This document shows, piece after piece, positions 1 to 7,827 of a stretch of 64,000 nucleotides of DNA. Position numbers and translations under genes: made by a program. Position 1 is the stretch's first letter. Each line of letters opens with the position of its first letter. Under the pieces are notes generated by a model. It saw only the letters and a program-made list of their open reading frames with translations. It ran no database searches and was not told the DNA's origin. Source of the stretch: Nitratireductor sp. B36 (lineage in GTDB: Bacteria; Pseudomonadota; Alphaproteobacteria; Rhizobiales; Rhizobiaceae); assembly GCF_020833685.1 (NCBI RefSeq), contig NZ_JACKZY010000004.1:248001-312000 (forward strand), given 5' to 3'.

Positions 1-368
1 GCACCGACCCGTTTTCCTTCGAGACGGTCCGGGCCACGATGGGCTCCATATTCGCCGTGCCCATCGTGCGCACGGGCGAAGAGGCGTTTCTCGCCTGGCG
101 GAAAGGTTTTGCCGGCCGGGTTGTGGGCACGCATCTGAAGGGCTCGGTCGATTATCGCACCGTCGATTACAAGAAGGGGCCGGTCCTGCTCCTGATGGGC
201 AATGAGCAGCAGGGCCTGCCGGACCGGCTTGCCGAAAGCTGCGACACACTCGTGCGCATCCCGCAGGCAGGGCGGGCGGATTCGCTCAATCTCGCCGTGG
301 CAACGGGCGTCATGCTTTATGAAATCCGGCGCGAGGCGCTGCCGCTTGAAGAAAGGGCCGACGCATGA
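1..368 (+). CDS. TrmH/SpoU-family RNA 2'-O-methyltransferase, C-terminal part (start lies before the window)
   Basis: The reading frame is open from base 3 and ends at the TGA at 366-368, so the first part of the gene is missing. The visible part is the catalytic SPOUT fold: a SFETVRATMGS stretch, LLMGNEQQGL (SAM-binding knot loop) and RIPQAGRADSLNLAVATGVMLYE, the usual order of SpoU motifs 1 to 3. Such enzymes methylate ribose 2'-hydroxyls in rRNA or tRNA. The stop codon overlaps the lspA start (ATGA), so the two are co-translated. The exact substrate cannot be told from this fragment. Confidence 0.9.
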   Translation, partial: TDPFSFETVRATMGSIFAVPIVRTGEEAFLAWRKGFAGRVVGTHLKGSVDYRTVDYKKGPVLLLMGNEQQGLPDRLAESCDTLVRIPQAGRADSLNLAVATGVMLYEIRREALPLEERADA

Positions 369-862
369 GCGCGCGCGCCATCGGGTTCTACGCGCTGCTG
401 ATCGTGCTCTTCACGGTCGCAGATCAGGTGGTGAAGGAAGTGGTCGAGACGATGATGCCGCTGCATGAGCGGATCGAGCTTCTGCCGTTCCTCTCGCTTC
501 TGCATTCACGCAACACCGGTATTGCCTTCTCCATGTTTTCCGGCATGAGCGACATGGCACTCAGCCTCGTGATGGCAGGCGTGATCCTGTTCATCGGCTA
601 TCTCGCACTGCGCACGGGATCTGCCCAAAAATGGGCGCGCCTCGGCTTCGCGCTCATTCTGGGCGGGGCGTTCGGCAATCTCATCGACCGGCTCACCAAC
701 GGTTTCGTCACCGACTACATCTATTTCCACACGCCGGTCTGGTCGTTTGCGATCTTCAATCTGGCCGATGTGTTCATCACCGTCGGTGCGGGGCTTGTCA
801 TTCTCGACGAGTTTCTCGACTGGCGGCGCGGCCGCACGGACGGCCAGACGCACGCGGATTGA
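365..862 (+). CDS. lspA: Lipoprotein signal peptidase (signal peptidase II)
   Basis: An integral inner-membrane aspartyl protease of 165 residues that removes the signal peptide from diacylglyceryl-prolipoproteins. Four hydrophobic segments are visible. The conserved boxes are NTGIAFS near residue 50, GGAFGNLIDR ending at Asp108, VTDYI (Asp117) and FNLADVFI (Asp135). Asp117 and Asp135 have the spacing of the catalytic pair seen in structures of the family. Length is normal. The start codon overlaps the stop of the upstream methyltransferase gene. Confidence 0.95.
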   Translation: MSARAIGFYALLIVLFTVADQVVKEVVETMMPLHERIELLPFLSLLHSRNTGIAFSMFSGMSDMALSLVMAGVILFIGYLALRTGSAQKWARLGFALILGGAFGNLIDRLTNGFVTDYIYFHTPVWSFAIFNLADVFITVGAGLVILDEFLDWRRGRTDGQTHAD

Positions 863-925
863 CCTCGCGCCCGCCGCGCCGCAAAGTCTGCCATCATCGA
901 TGACCGTAACCAGCCGGAGTGAGTG

Positions 926-1921
926 ATGGCGGACACGTTTCAAGCGGTTCTGATTTCGCGCGACGAGGACAAGAAGCAGTCCGTCGAGTGGACGGAGCTT
1001 TCCGAAGACGATCTGATGGAGGGCGACGTTACCGTTGCCGTGGAGGCAACCACGGTCAACTACAAGGACGGGCTCGCCATTACCGGCAAGGCCCCCGTGG
1101 TGCGGCGCTTTCCGCTCGTACCGGGCATCGATTTCGCCGGCACGGTGACGAAATCCACCCATGACGGCTGGAAAGAGGGCGATAAGGTCATTCTCAATGG
1201 CTGGGGCGTGGGCGAGACGCATTATGGCGCCTATGCCGGGCGCGCGCGGGTGAATGGCGACTGGCTGGTGCCGCTGCCCGATGGCATGACCCCGAAGGAT
1301 GCGATGGCCGTGGGCACCGCCGGCTATACGGCCATGCTGTGCGTGATGGCGCTGGAGCGCCACGGCATCACGCCGGAACGCGGGCCGGTGGTGGTGACGG
1401 GGGCTGCCGGCGGTGTCGGCTCTGTCGCAATCGCGCTTCTGGCCGGGCAGGGGCATCACGTGATCGCCTCCACCGGACGCGCATCCGAAGCCGATTACCT
1501 GAAGGAGCTGGGCGCTGCCGAAATTATCGACCGGGACGAGCTCTCCGGTCCCGCCCGTCCGCTCGGCAAGGAACGCTGGGCCGGCGGCATTGATGCGGTG
1601 GGCAGCCACACGCTCGCCAATGTGCTTTCCATGACCTCCTATGGCGGCGCGGTGGCGGCCTGCGGGTTGGCGCAGGGCATGGACCTGCCGGCCAGTGTCG
1701 CGCCGTTCATCCTGCGCGGCGTCTCGCTGCTGGGCGTTGATTCCGTCATGGCGCCGAAAGAGCTGCGCATGGAGGCCTGGCAGCGCATTGCCAAGGAACT
1801 CGACCACAAGAAGCTCGGCGCGATCGCAAGCGTCGTGCCGTTCAGCGACGTGATTTCGGCTGCAACGGATATCATCGAGGGCCGGGTGCGCGGACGCGTG
1901 GTGGTGGAGATGCCCGGTTAA
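926..1921 (+). CDS. acuI: Acrylyl-CoA reductase / YhdH-type NADPH:quinone oxidoreductase
   Basis: A 331-residue zinc-independent medium-chain dehydrogenase/reductase. The AcuI/YhdH subgroup is recognisable from [11 protein letters not shown] (residues about 43-53), [12 protein letters not shown], the [13 protein letters not shown] segment and the NADPH-binding [13 protein letters not shown]. Family members reduce acryloyl-CoA to propionyl-CoA with NADPH, useful in detoxifying acryloyl-CoA. The ATG at 926 is chosen because GGAG at 915-918 precedes it; an in-frame GTG one codon earlier is less likely. It follows lspA after 63 bases and may be transcribed separately. Confidence 0.85.
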   Translation: MADTFQAVLISRDEDKKQSVEWTELSEDDLMEGDVTVAVEATTVNYKDGLAITGKAPVVRRFPLVPGIDFAGTVTKSTHDGWKEGDKVILNGWGVGETHYGAYAGRARVNGDWLVPLPDGMTPKDAMAVGTAGYTAMLCVMALERHGITPERGPVVVTGAAGGVGSVAIALLAGQGHHVIASTGRASEADYLKELGAAEIIDRDELSGPARPLGKERWAGGIDAVGSHTLANVLSMTSYGGAVAACGLAQGMDLPASVAPFILRGVSLLGVDSVMAPKELRMEAWQRIAKELDHKKLGAIASVVPFSDVISAATDIIEGRVRGRVVVEMPG

Positions 1922-1988
1922 GCCATTCGCTAAAATTCGAACGGCGAGCCAAAAGCTTCCGTAATGCCCGCCGCCTATTGTTCTTGCC

Positions 1989-4283
1989 ATGACAATGGTG
2001 GGGAAAGACAAAGGCGACCCGAAGCCGGCAAGGACGCTCTCTCCAGAGCGGCAGCCGCGCAAGAGGATCCGCATCAGGCCACCGGCGCTCGCGCCGGTGC
2101 GGCTTCCCGTACCCACACATCATGGCGAGGTGGCCATCGGCCTCGCGATCATCCTGATCGCCGGGCTCAGCCATCTGACGGGCGCCTCGCCGCTGGTCGG
2201 CATAGCGCTTCTGGGGCTGGGCGCCCTTGCGTTGGCCCTTGCCTTCCGCGCTTCCACGGCAGACCGGCGCATGGCGACTGCGCTTGCCGAATCCGAGACG
2301 GTCAATCGCGGCGAGCTCGAAGAACTGGCCGACCGCATGTGGGAGCTGCGCGAAAGCGAGGAGCGCTTTCACGGGCTGGTGGACGCGCTGGGAGACCTGA
2401 TCGTCCACCGAGACCGGAGCGGCCGCATCGTCTATGTGAACCGCGTGTTTGCTGATCTGCTGGGCCGCGACCCTTCCACCCTGGTGGGCCGCACGCTGAG
2501 CCAGCTTGGCATCGATATCGGCCTCGTGCCGGATGCCGCCTTCACCGATGGTGAATGCCTGAGCTCCACCGATGTGGCGATCCACACGCGTGGCGGGGTG
2601 CGCTGGTATTCATGGATCGAGCACTCGGTGCGCGACGACAGCGCGGATTCGGTTTCGCACCGGGCCATTGCGCGCGACATCACCGCCCGCAAGCGGGCCG
2701 AGACGGCGCTGATCAACGCGCGCGAACGCGCCGAACAGGCAAGCCGCGCGAAATCGAGCTTCCTTGCCACGGTGAGCCATGAAATCCGCACGCCGATGAA
2801 CGGCATTATGGGCATGGCGACGCTTCTGGCCGACACGGAACTGACGCTCGAGCAGCGCACCTATGTGGGGGCGGTTTCCACCTCGGCAAGCGCGCTTGTG
2901 GCGCTGATCGAGGACCTGCTCGACTATTCCAAGATCGAGGCGGGGCGGCTGGAGCTGGAGCCCCAGGCGCTTCCGGTGAACGAGCTCGTGGAAAACGTGG
3001 TCGAGCTTCTGGCTGCCCGCGCCTTTGCAAAGAACATCGGCCTTGGCTGCTACATCGCGCCGGATGTGCCCGAAACCATCACGGCGGATCCGGGCCGGCT
3101 TCGCCAGGTGCTGATCAACCTGCTCGGCAATGCGCTGAAATTCACCGATGAGGGCGGGGTGACGGTCGCGGTCTCGCGGGCGGAGAAGAATGGCGCTCCG
3201 GCGCTCCGGATTGCCGTTTCCGATTCCGGCCCCGGGCTCGAAAAGGACGACATCAACCGCATTTTCAAGGATTTCGAACAGGTGGACGGCAGCTCCACCC
3301 GCCGCCATGGCGGGGCGGGGCTCGGCCTTGCCATCACCAAGCGCATTGTCGACGCGATGAATGGCGCAATCAGCGTGGCGAGCACGCCGGGCGAGGGCTC
3401 GGAATTTGCCGTGCTCCTGCCGCTGGGCGCAGAGACGGAAGAGGCGGGCCGTGTCGAGCCGGTGCTCGAAGAGGTCAACGCCGTCATTCTCTCGCCCTTC
3501 GCGCAGGAGGCCGAAACCATCGCCATGACCGTGCGTGTGCATGGCGGGCGCGCGGCGATCGCTGCCACTGCGGAGGATGCGGCACGGCTCGCCGAAGAGA
3601 GCGGCCGGCCGTTCAACACGGTGCTGGTCGACGCCTCGCTTGAAAGCGACGATGGCGCGCTGATCACCCGTCTGCACGCGCTGGGCGTTGGTGGAGACCG
3701 CGCGCTGACGCTGATCACGCCATCGGAGCGCGGGCGGCTTCCCGCATTTCGCGCCAGCGGCTATGGCGCGTTTCTCGCGCGGCCCGTGCGGGGCAGGACG
3801 CTGCTGCGCCAGCTTTTGGGGAGCAAGAGCGAGACCACCTGGCCGGCTGCGGAAACGCATGATCGCACACATGATGCCGGAACCATGGGCCGGCGCGCGG
3901 GCGGGCTCAACATCCTGGTCGCCGAGGACAATGAGATCAACGCCATGCTGGCGCGCGCGGCACTGTCGCGGGCGGGGCACCGGGTCACGCTCGTCTCCAA
4001 CGGGCGCGAGGCGGTGGAGGCGGTGAGCGCGCCGGGCACGCGCTTCGATGCGGTGCTGATGGATCTGCACATGCCGGTGATGGACGGGCTCGACGCCATC
4101 AACGCCATCCGCCGGCACGAGGAGGAGAGGGGGCTGGCGCCACTGCCCATCCTCGTTCTCACCGCTGACGGGCAGGAAGAGACGCGCAGCGGCGTGCTTG
4201 CCCATGGCGCCAATGGCTTTGTGACCAAGCCGCTCGACCCGGACGAGCTTCTGGCCGCGCTGGAACTGCAGGTCACGGCCTGA
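1989..4283 (+). CDS. Membrane-bound hybrid sensor histidine kinase with PAS and C-terminal receiver domain
   Basis: 764 residues. In order: basic N-terminus, two closely spaced hydrophobic segments (about 43-82), a PAS domain (about 120-235, with [12 protein letters not shown]), a HisKA dimerisation domain with [10 protein letters not shown] (phospho-accepting His264), a HATPase_c domain ([24 protein letters not shown]), a degenerate receiver-like region (about 497-615) and a canonical receiver whose phospho-acceptor is Asp692 in [12 protein letters not shown], followed by the conserved Lys in VTKPLD. The first receiver-like region lacks the acidic pocket and carries RPVR where KP is expected, so it is probably not phosphorylated. 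No partner regulator is adjacent and the signal is unknown. Start codon choice (1989 or 1995) is uncertain. Confidence 0.9.
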   Translation: MTMVGKDKGDPKPARTLSPERQPRKRIRIRPPALAPVRLPVPTHHGEVAIGLAIILIAGLSHLTGASPLVGIALLGLGALALALAFRASTADRRMATALAESETVNRGELEELADRMWELRESEERFHGLVDALGDLIVHRDRSGRIVYVNRVFADLLGRDPSTLVGRTLSQLGIDIGLVPDAAFTDGECLSSTDVAIHTRGGVRWYSWIEHSVRDDSADSVSHRAIARDITARKRAETALINARERAEQASRAKSSFLATVSHEIRTPMNGIMGMATLLADTELTLEQRTYVGAVSTSASALVALIEDLLDYSKIEAGRLELEPQALPVNELVENVVELLAARAFAKNIGLGCYIAPDVPETITADPGRLRQVLINLLGNALKFTDEGGVTVAVSRAEKNGAPALRIAVSDSGPGLEKDDINRIFKDFEQVDGSSTRRHGGAGLGLAITKRIVDAMNGAISVASTPGEGSEFAVLLPLGAETEEAGRVEPVLEEVNAVILSPFAQEAETIAMTVRVHGGRAAIAATAEDAARLAEESGRPFNTVLVDASLESDDGALITRLHALGVGGDRALTLITPSERGRLPAFRASGYGAFLARPVRGRTLLRQLLGSKSETTWPAAETHDRTHDAGTMGRRAGGLNILVAEDNEINAMLARAALSRAGHRVTLVSNGREAVEAVSAPGTRFDAVLMDLHMPVMDGLDAINAIRRHEEERGLAPLPILVLTADGQEETRSGVLAHGANGFVTKPLDPDELLAALELQVTA

Positions 4284-4421
4284 GAACAGGGGGGGCAGCT
4301 TCCTTGTTCAACACCGATGAGGGGACATGCGTAGGTGAGGAATGAGCGGTTCGATTGGGCGGGCTCCGACAGGGGATAGGGGCTGGTGCTTTTCAACGCA
4401 CACCGCTTCTCCGTGTCTTCA

Positions 4422-4462
4422 CCCTCATCCTGCGCTTGCTGAGCCTGTCAAAGGGCGAAGGG
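4422..4462 (+). repeat. Intergenic repeat unit, left copy of an inverted pair
   Basis: Begins CCCTCATCCTG and ends AAGGGCGAAGGG. The copy at 4519-4559 is the same unit on the other strand, differing in the middle (CGCTTGCTGAGCCTGTCA here, against AGCGTCCTGAGCTTGCCG there). This kind of unit is a familiar dispersed intergenic repeat in Rhizobiales. Together the two could fold into a long hairpin. Confidence 0.7.
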
Positions 4463-4518
4463 TGGGGTGGAGGCATGCGCGACCCTCGCCACCGCCGCTA
4501 TACTCCATGCCGCCCTCG

Positions 4519-4559
4519 CCCTTCGCCCTTCGGCAAGCTCAGGACGCTCAGGATGAGGG
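4519..4559 (-). repeat. Intergenic repeat unit, right copy of an inverted pair
   Basis: Reads, on the minus strand, CCCTCATCCTGAGCG then TCCTGAGCTTGCCG then AAGGGCGAAGGG. It faces the copy at 4422-4462 across 56 bases. Confidence 0.7.
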
Positions 4560-4588
4560 CTGTGTGTGTCTTCCCCTTCCAAGCACCG

Positions 4589-4617
4589 CGTCATCCCGGG
4601 CTTGACCCGGGAGCCAT
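4589..4617 (+). repeat. Short palindromic repeat, same family as the 16992-17118 pair
   Basis: Contains CCCGGGCTTGACCCGGG, a near-palindrome preceded by CGTCAT and followed by AGCCAT. The same core, with TCGGGCTTGACCCGA, occurs twice between glnD and murJ. It is a dispersed repeat, not a gene-specific site. Confidence 0.7.
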
Positions 4618-4704
4618 TGAGAGGCAGGGCCGGGTTTCGCTGAAGGAGCTGCCGGTGCAGCAGGGGCGATGCCCGGACCGCACACCTGCTTGCCGCCTAC
4701 CCCC

Positions 4705-4737
4705 CTGTGACGGTAGTGTCATAGTTCTGTCGCAAGC
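4705..4737 (+). promoter_or_regulatory. PHO box (PhoB site) before olsB, three tandem 11-mers
   Basis: Three head-to-tail 11-mers are visible: CTGTGACGGTA, GTGTCATAGTT and CTGTCGCAAGC, each with TGT at the same phase. The PhoB consensus is a tandem 11-base repeat starting CTGTCAT. A possible -10 (CTATTT, 4742-4747) and the olsB ribosome site follow. In Sinorhizobium, ornithine lipid synthesis is induced by phosphate starvation through PhoB, which fits. Confidence 0.7.
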
Positions 4738-4780
4738 GACCACTATTTCAGCGTCAACGCCAAGCGGAGGAGAATCAGCA

Positions 4781-5656
4781 ATGCAGGGCATCACGCTGAA
4801 CCGGGCCCCTCTCGATGACCAGGCCGCAAGGCCGCCGCTCGCCGGCGATGCCGAGAACGCGCTTCTGGGCCGCATCGGCTCGCTCGAAGTGCGCCTTGCG
4901 CGCAGCGAGGAGGAGATTGCCGCGGCCCAGAGCATTCGCTACCGGGTTTTCTACAATGAGATGGGCGCGAAAGCGCCGCTCGGCGCGCTGAGTGCCGACC
5001 GCGATGCGGATGCATTCGATGCCGTGTGCGACCATCTTCTGGTGTTCGACACCGCGCTGCCGGGTGAGGATGTCGACCGCATTGTCGGCACCTACCGGCT
5101 TTTGACGCCGGAGGGCGCGCGCCGGGCCGGAAAATTCTACTCCGCAGACGAATTCGCCATCGAAACGCTGATGGCCCGCCATCAGGGCCGCCGCTTTCTG
5201 GAGCTTGGCCGCTCCTGCGTTCTGCCGCCCTACCGCACCAAGCGCACGATCGAGCTTCTGTGGCAGGGCATCTGGGCCTATTGCCGCAAGAAGCGCATCG
5301 ACGTGATGATGGGCTGCGCCTCCTTCCCCGGCGTCGTGCCGGCGGCCCATGCGGAAGCGCTCTCCTTCCTCGGGCATTTCTGCCAGGTGGAGGCCGAGTG
5401 GCATGTGCGCGCCGTCGCCAGCCGCTATGCCCCGCTCGACCTGATGCCGAAGGAAGCGATCCAGACCCGCTCGGCGCTTGCCGCCATGCCGCCCCTCGTG
5501 AAAGGCTATTTGCGCCTCGGCGCCCGCTTCGGCGATGGCTGCGTGATCGACCATGATTTCGGCACCACGGATGTGTTCGTGGTCCTGCCGGTGGAGGCGA
5601 TCTCGGACCGGTATATTAATTATTACGGGGCGGAAGCGCAGCGTTTCGCGGCTTGA
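4781..5656 (+). CDS. olsB: OlsB-type L-ornithine N(alpha)-acyltransferase (GNAT, hemolysin-like)
   Basis: 291 residues from the ATG at 4781, which has GGAGG at 4766-4770. The protein shows the acyl-ACP-dependent N-acyltransferase pattern: VRLARSEEEIAAAQSIRYRVFY near residues 34-55, DHLLVFD, RIVGTYRLL, EFAIE, RRFLELGRSCVLPPYR and MMGCASFPGV. OlsB transfers a 3-hydroxyacyl group from ACP to ornithine, the first step of ornithine lipid synthesis; OlsA, which completes the lipid, is not in this window. The upstream triple PHO box suggests induction at low phosphate. A terminator follows at 5702-5736. Confidence 0.85.
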   Translation: MQGITLNRAPLDDQAARPPLAGDAENALLGRIGSLEVRLARSEEEIAAAQSIRYRVFYNEMGAKAPLGALSADRDADAFDAVCDHLLVFDTALPGEDVDRIVGTYRLLTPEGARRAGKFYSADEFAIETLMARHQGRRFLELGRSCVLPPYRTKRTIELLWQGIWAYCRKKRIDVMMGCASFPGVVPAAHAEALSFLGHFCQVEAEWHVRAVASRYAPLDLMPKEAIQTRSALAAMPPLVKGYLRLGARFGDGCVIDHDFGTTDVFVVLPVEAISDRYINYYGAEAQRFAA

Positions 5657-5662
5657 TTGATG

Positions 5663-5680
5663 GCCGCGCTGATGCGCGGC
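5663..5680. repeat. GC-rich hairpin at the left edge of the AT-rich island
   Basis: Perfect 7-base arms GCCGCGC and GCGCGGC around TGAT, directly after the olsB stop. A hairpin with identical arms sits at 7828-7845 on the other side of the island, downstream of maeB. Confidence 0.75.
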
Positions 5681-5701
5681 TAGGAGTGAGCGACATGAAG
5701 G

Positions 5702-5736
5702 CCGGGTGATGCGTGAGGCGCGTCGCCCGGTTTTTT
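5702..5736 (+). terminator. Rho-independent terminator after olsB
   Basis: CCGGGTGATGCG (5702-5713) pairs with CGCGTCGCCCGG (5719-5730) with two G-U pairs and a 5-base loop, followed by six T at 5731-5736. It marks the end of the host-type sequence; the AT-rich island starts just after it. Confidence 0.85.
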
Positions 5737-5961
5737 AATGGTGGGGCGTGTCGTGTTCTGGAAGTTGCGTCTGCGTCGTACAAACAATTTCCCTGATCTG
5801 AACGATCTGGTCGCTTATCTTCAGCTTTAAGTAGACGCAAGGTCGAAGAGATTGTTGTTTCAGTTTGCAGAGAGGGGGCGGTAGATATCTAGAAATATAT
5901 TTAGGAACTTAAAAAATATCTAGTGTCGGTACGTTGGTGGTTGAGAGGAGACCCAAAACAA

Positions 5962-5991
5962 TTGACCTCCATGTAGTGATCCTGCTATTTT
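5962..5991 (+). promoter_or_regulatory. Likely sigma-70-type promoter of the island operon
   Basis: TTGACC (5962-5967), 18 bases, then TATTTT (5986-5991) preceded by TG at 5983-5984, an extended -10. It lies 47 bases before the ATPase start and no other convincing promoter is present between the olsB terminator and the gene. Confidence 0.5.
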
Positions 5992-5992
5992 T

Positions 5993-6038
5993 AACATCTG
6001 AATGAATAAATTTTCCACTCAAAGAATATGGAGATGTT
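5993..6038 (+). promoter_or_regulatory. Leader inverted repeat overlapping the ATPase ribosome-binding site
   Basis: AACATCT (5993-5999) is the exact reverse complement of AGATGTT (6032-6038). The second arm runs from inside the Shine-Dalgarno GGAG (6030-6033) to the base before the ATG. Pairing would hide the ribosome site. The first arm is close to the predicted transcription start, so it may or may not be in the mRNA; alternatively it is a protein-binding dyad. Confidence 0.35.
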
Positions 6039-7355
6039 ATGTCTTTAATTTCCATTCGCGATTTTTCTTGCATAAAGCAAGCTGATATAAAAATTAAGAA
6101 AGTTAATGTAATTATTGGTCCTCAGGGGTCAGGGAAAAGTGTTGCGACTAAGTTAATCTACTTCTTCAATGATATAATTCCGTCAATAATTTCGAGGGCC
6201 GAAGACGGAATGACCATAAACGAGTTCAAGGCGCATATAAAAAGGTCTTTTACTGTTTGGTTTCCGCCGCAAGCATGGGGGGATAAGCGGTTTCAGATTA
6301 ACTTTAATGATGGGAAATTTGGTGTCCGAATATTGAGGAGAAAAATGGGTGGTAAACTATCGGGCGAAGTGTCTGTTAAATTTTCTCCTTGGCTTGATGA
6401 GCTTTACAGCGTTTCCCAGAGTGCATTTAATGAAATAAATGAGAAAATTTATGAAGATGATGATGAGGGGGTTGTTACATCGCATCATATTGAGATGTCT
6501 TCCAGAATAAGAGGTGCTATATGGTCTCATATTAGAAGAAGTGCCGATTTTAATGTTGTTAACAATCAGGTGTTCATTCCAGCTGGTAGAGCTTTTTTTA
6601 CCAGCATTGGAAAGATGGTCGCTGGTCTTGAGCAGGGAGTGAGTCTAGATCCGGCGACGCTCCGGTTTGCGAGGCTCTTTGCGAGCTGGCGGGATCTGCC
6701 TAGTTATACTCCGAGAGCCTTAATGGAGGCGGATTTTCAGGACCGGCGCCGTAAAGTTATGATCGAATTCTTTGGCGGAGTCGTTCAAGTGAAAAGGGAG
6801 AGTGAGTTCATTGAGATGGAGGATGGTCGAAAGGTTCCCTTCTCTTCTCTGTCGAGTGGTCAGCAAGAACTTCTTCCTATATGGTTTTTTCTTGATAATA
6901 TTATGTCTATTGATGAGAGAAATAGACACCGAAGCGCGATAATTAATCGAAGAACTTCCGATTTGATTTATATAGAAGAGCCTGAAGCGCATCTATTTCC
7001 AAAGGCTCAGTGCGACCTTCTTGATGTTTTGATTTCAAGAGTGACTGGAGGCAATCCTCGCAGGAGAATGATAATAACGACGCACAGTCCGTATTTGATG
7101 TCGCGCTTAAATGTTCTTCTAACGGCTGGAAGGCTTTCTCGTAGGAGGAAGATAAATACGAAAATTGGTCTTATTGTTCCGAGAGAATCGTGGCTTAACA
7201 TTGAGGATTTCTCTGCGCTGAAAATTGATGATGGTGTTGTTTCGTCAATTATTAACGATGATGAGGGGCTGGTGGACGCTGTATTTCTGGATGAAGTATC
7301 CGATGTTATATCTCAGGATTTTGAAAATCTTTTGGAATTGGAGGGGGGGATATAA
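6039..7355 (+). CDS. AAA/OLD-like P-loop ATPase of an accessory island (putative defence protein)
   Basis: 438 residues. Walker A GPQGSGKS at 27-34; a family-specific VFIPAGRAFFTSIG stretch near the middle; an ABC-type signature SSGQQE at 272-277; Walker B LIYIEEPEAHLF with Glu313/Glu314; and a switch histidine in MIITTHSPYLMS (His349). This is the order found in AAA_15/AAA_21 ATPases of OLD, Gabija, PARIS and Septu type systems. There is no TOPRIM domain at the C-terminus, so the effector is probably the next gene, 2 bases downstream. Codons such as ATA, AGA and TTA are frequent, unlike the neighbours; the 60 bases from 6061 contain only 14 G or C. The sequence indicates transfer. Function in defence is inferred. 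GGAG at 6030-6033 supports the start. Confidence 0.85.
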   Translation: MSLISIRDFSCIKQADIKIKKVNVIIGPQGSGKSVATKLIYFFNDIIPSIISRAEDGMTINEFKAHIKRSFTVWFPPQAWGDKRFQINFNDGKFGVRILRRKMGGKLSGEVSVKFSPWLDELYSVSQSAFNEINEKIYEDDDEGVVTSHHIEMSSRIRGAIWSHIRRSADFNVVNNQVFIPAGRAFFTSIGKMVAGLEQGVSLDPATLRFARLFASWRDLPSYTPRALMEADFQDRRRKVMIEFFGGVVQVKRESEFIEMEDGRKVPFSSLSSGQQELLPIWFFLDNIMSIDERNRHRSAIINRRTSDLIYIEEPEAHLFPKAQCDLLDVLISRVTGGNPRRRMIITTHSPYLMSRLNVLLTAGRLSRRRKINTKIGLIVPRESWLNIEDFSALKIDDGVVSSIINDDEGLVDAVFLDEVSDVISQDFENLLELEGGI

Positions 7356-7357
7356 TT

Positions 7358-7765
7358 ATGTGTATAGATGTCGTAAGTCACAGTAAGATAAAGGTGGAGG
7401 AGAATAGGAAGAAGGTTGTATTTTTAAACAAAGAGCGTGAATCTTATGAGGTTGGTAGGATAGATGGTTGTTTAGTTTCGGAGGGGGTTAGGGCGGATTA
7501 TTTTGTTTCAAACAAAGAAAAAACGGTCCTTATAGAGCTTAAGGGAATTAATATTTCTCACGCTTGTGAGCAGTTGTTTGCGGCGATTGAGCACAATAAC
7601 GTAAAAAAGAATATAAAAGAGAATGTTGGATTTATTGTGGTTTGCTCTAGATTTCCAAAGGCTTCAACTACTGTCCAGCGGGCAAAGACGAAGGCGATGA
7701 ATAAGTATAGGGCGAAATTCAGTGTTTTCTGTACGAGGGTAGAGTTGAATATTTCTGATTGTTGA
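7358..7765 (+). CDS. Small PD-(D/E)XK-nuclease-like partner of the island ATPase
   Basis: 135 residues; I do not recognise a named family. The pattern RADYFVS then TVLIELKG gives Asp47, Glu60 and Lys62 with the spacing and strand-like hydrophobicity of a PD-(D/E)XK active site, followed by a helix with His68 and Glu71-Gln72. A preceding Asp36 in GRIDG could also contribute. Only 2 bases separate it from the ATPase stop, and GGAGGGGGG at 7340-7348 precedes its ATG, so the pair is one operon. An ATPase plus a short nuclease in a low-GC island fits a two-gene defence module. Alternatives are a substrate-recognition or immunity subunit that has only the fold. The nuclease assignment is inferred from motif alone. 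Confidence 0.6.
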   Translation: MCIDVVSHSKIKVEENRKKVVFLNKERESYEVGRIDGCLVSEGVRADYFVSNKEKTVLIELKGINISHACEQLFAAIEHNNVKKNIKENVGFIVVCSRFPKASTTVQRAKTKAMNKYRAKFSVFCTRVELNISDC

Positions 7766-7827
7766 TTGGGTTGTTCTGGTTGTCGTGAGAGCAGACGTTT
7801 GGGTGATACGTTTTTCATGTTACCGAA

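Larger units (their letters stand above)
4284..4780. other. 497-base non-coding gap before olsB
   Basis: No credible gene is seen. An open frame runs through the gap into olsB, but it lacks family similarity before base 4781. The gap holds an inverted pair of 41-base repeats (4422-4462 and 4519-4559), a separate palindromic repeat unit (4589-4617) and, just before olsB, three tandem PHO-box-like 11-mers (4705-4737) with a CTATTT at 4742-4747 as possible -10. Confidence 0.7.
5737..6038. other. Non-coding left arm of the AT-rich island
   Basis: No gene is seen. The stretch becomes AT-rich from about 5875. It contains an 8-base inverted repeat TTGCGTCT (5765-5772) / AGACGCAA (5833-5840), the likely promoter of the ATPase gene and a short inverted repeat overlapping its ribosome site. 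No tRNA, integrase fragment or clear attachment repeat could be found. Confidence 0.6.

Noticed and set aside
506-2116. Long open frame on the minus strand across lspA, acuI and the kinase start
   Set aside because: It is antisense to three well-supported genes, has a His/Arg/Gly-rich composition with no domain, and arises from high-GC codon bias. The same applies to the long antisense frames at 14204-16768 (over glnD), 2610-4205 and 59568-61565.
4355-4780. 142-codon N-terminal extension of OlsB
   Set aside because: It runs through dispersed repeats and the PHO box, has no similarity to the acyltransferase family, and a strong ribosome site precedes the ATG at 4781.
5765-5860. Interleaved inverted repeats (TTGCGTCT/AGACGCAA and AACAAT/ATTGTT) that could form a pseudoknot-like RNA before the island operon
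   Set aside because: The second pair is only six AT-rich bases, the loops are long, and the predicted promoter lies downstream, so the region is probably not in the mRNA.
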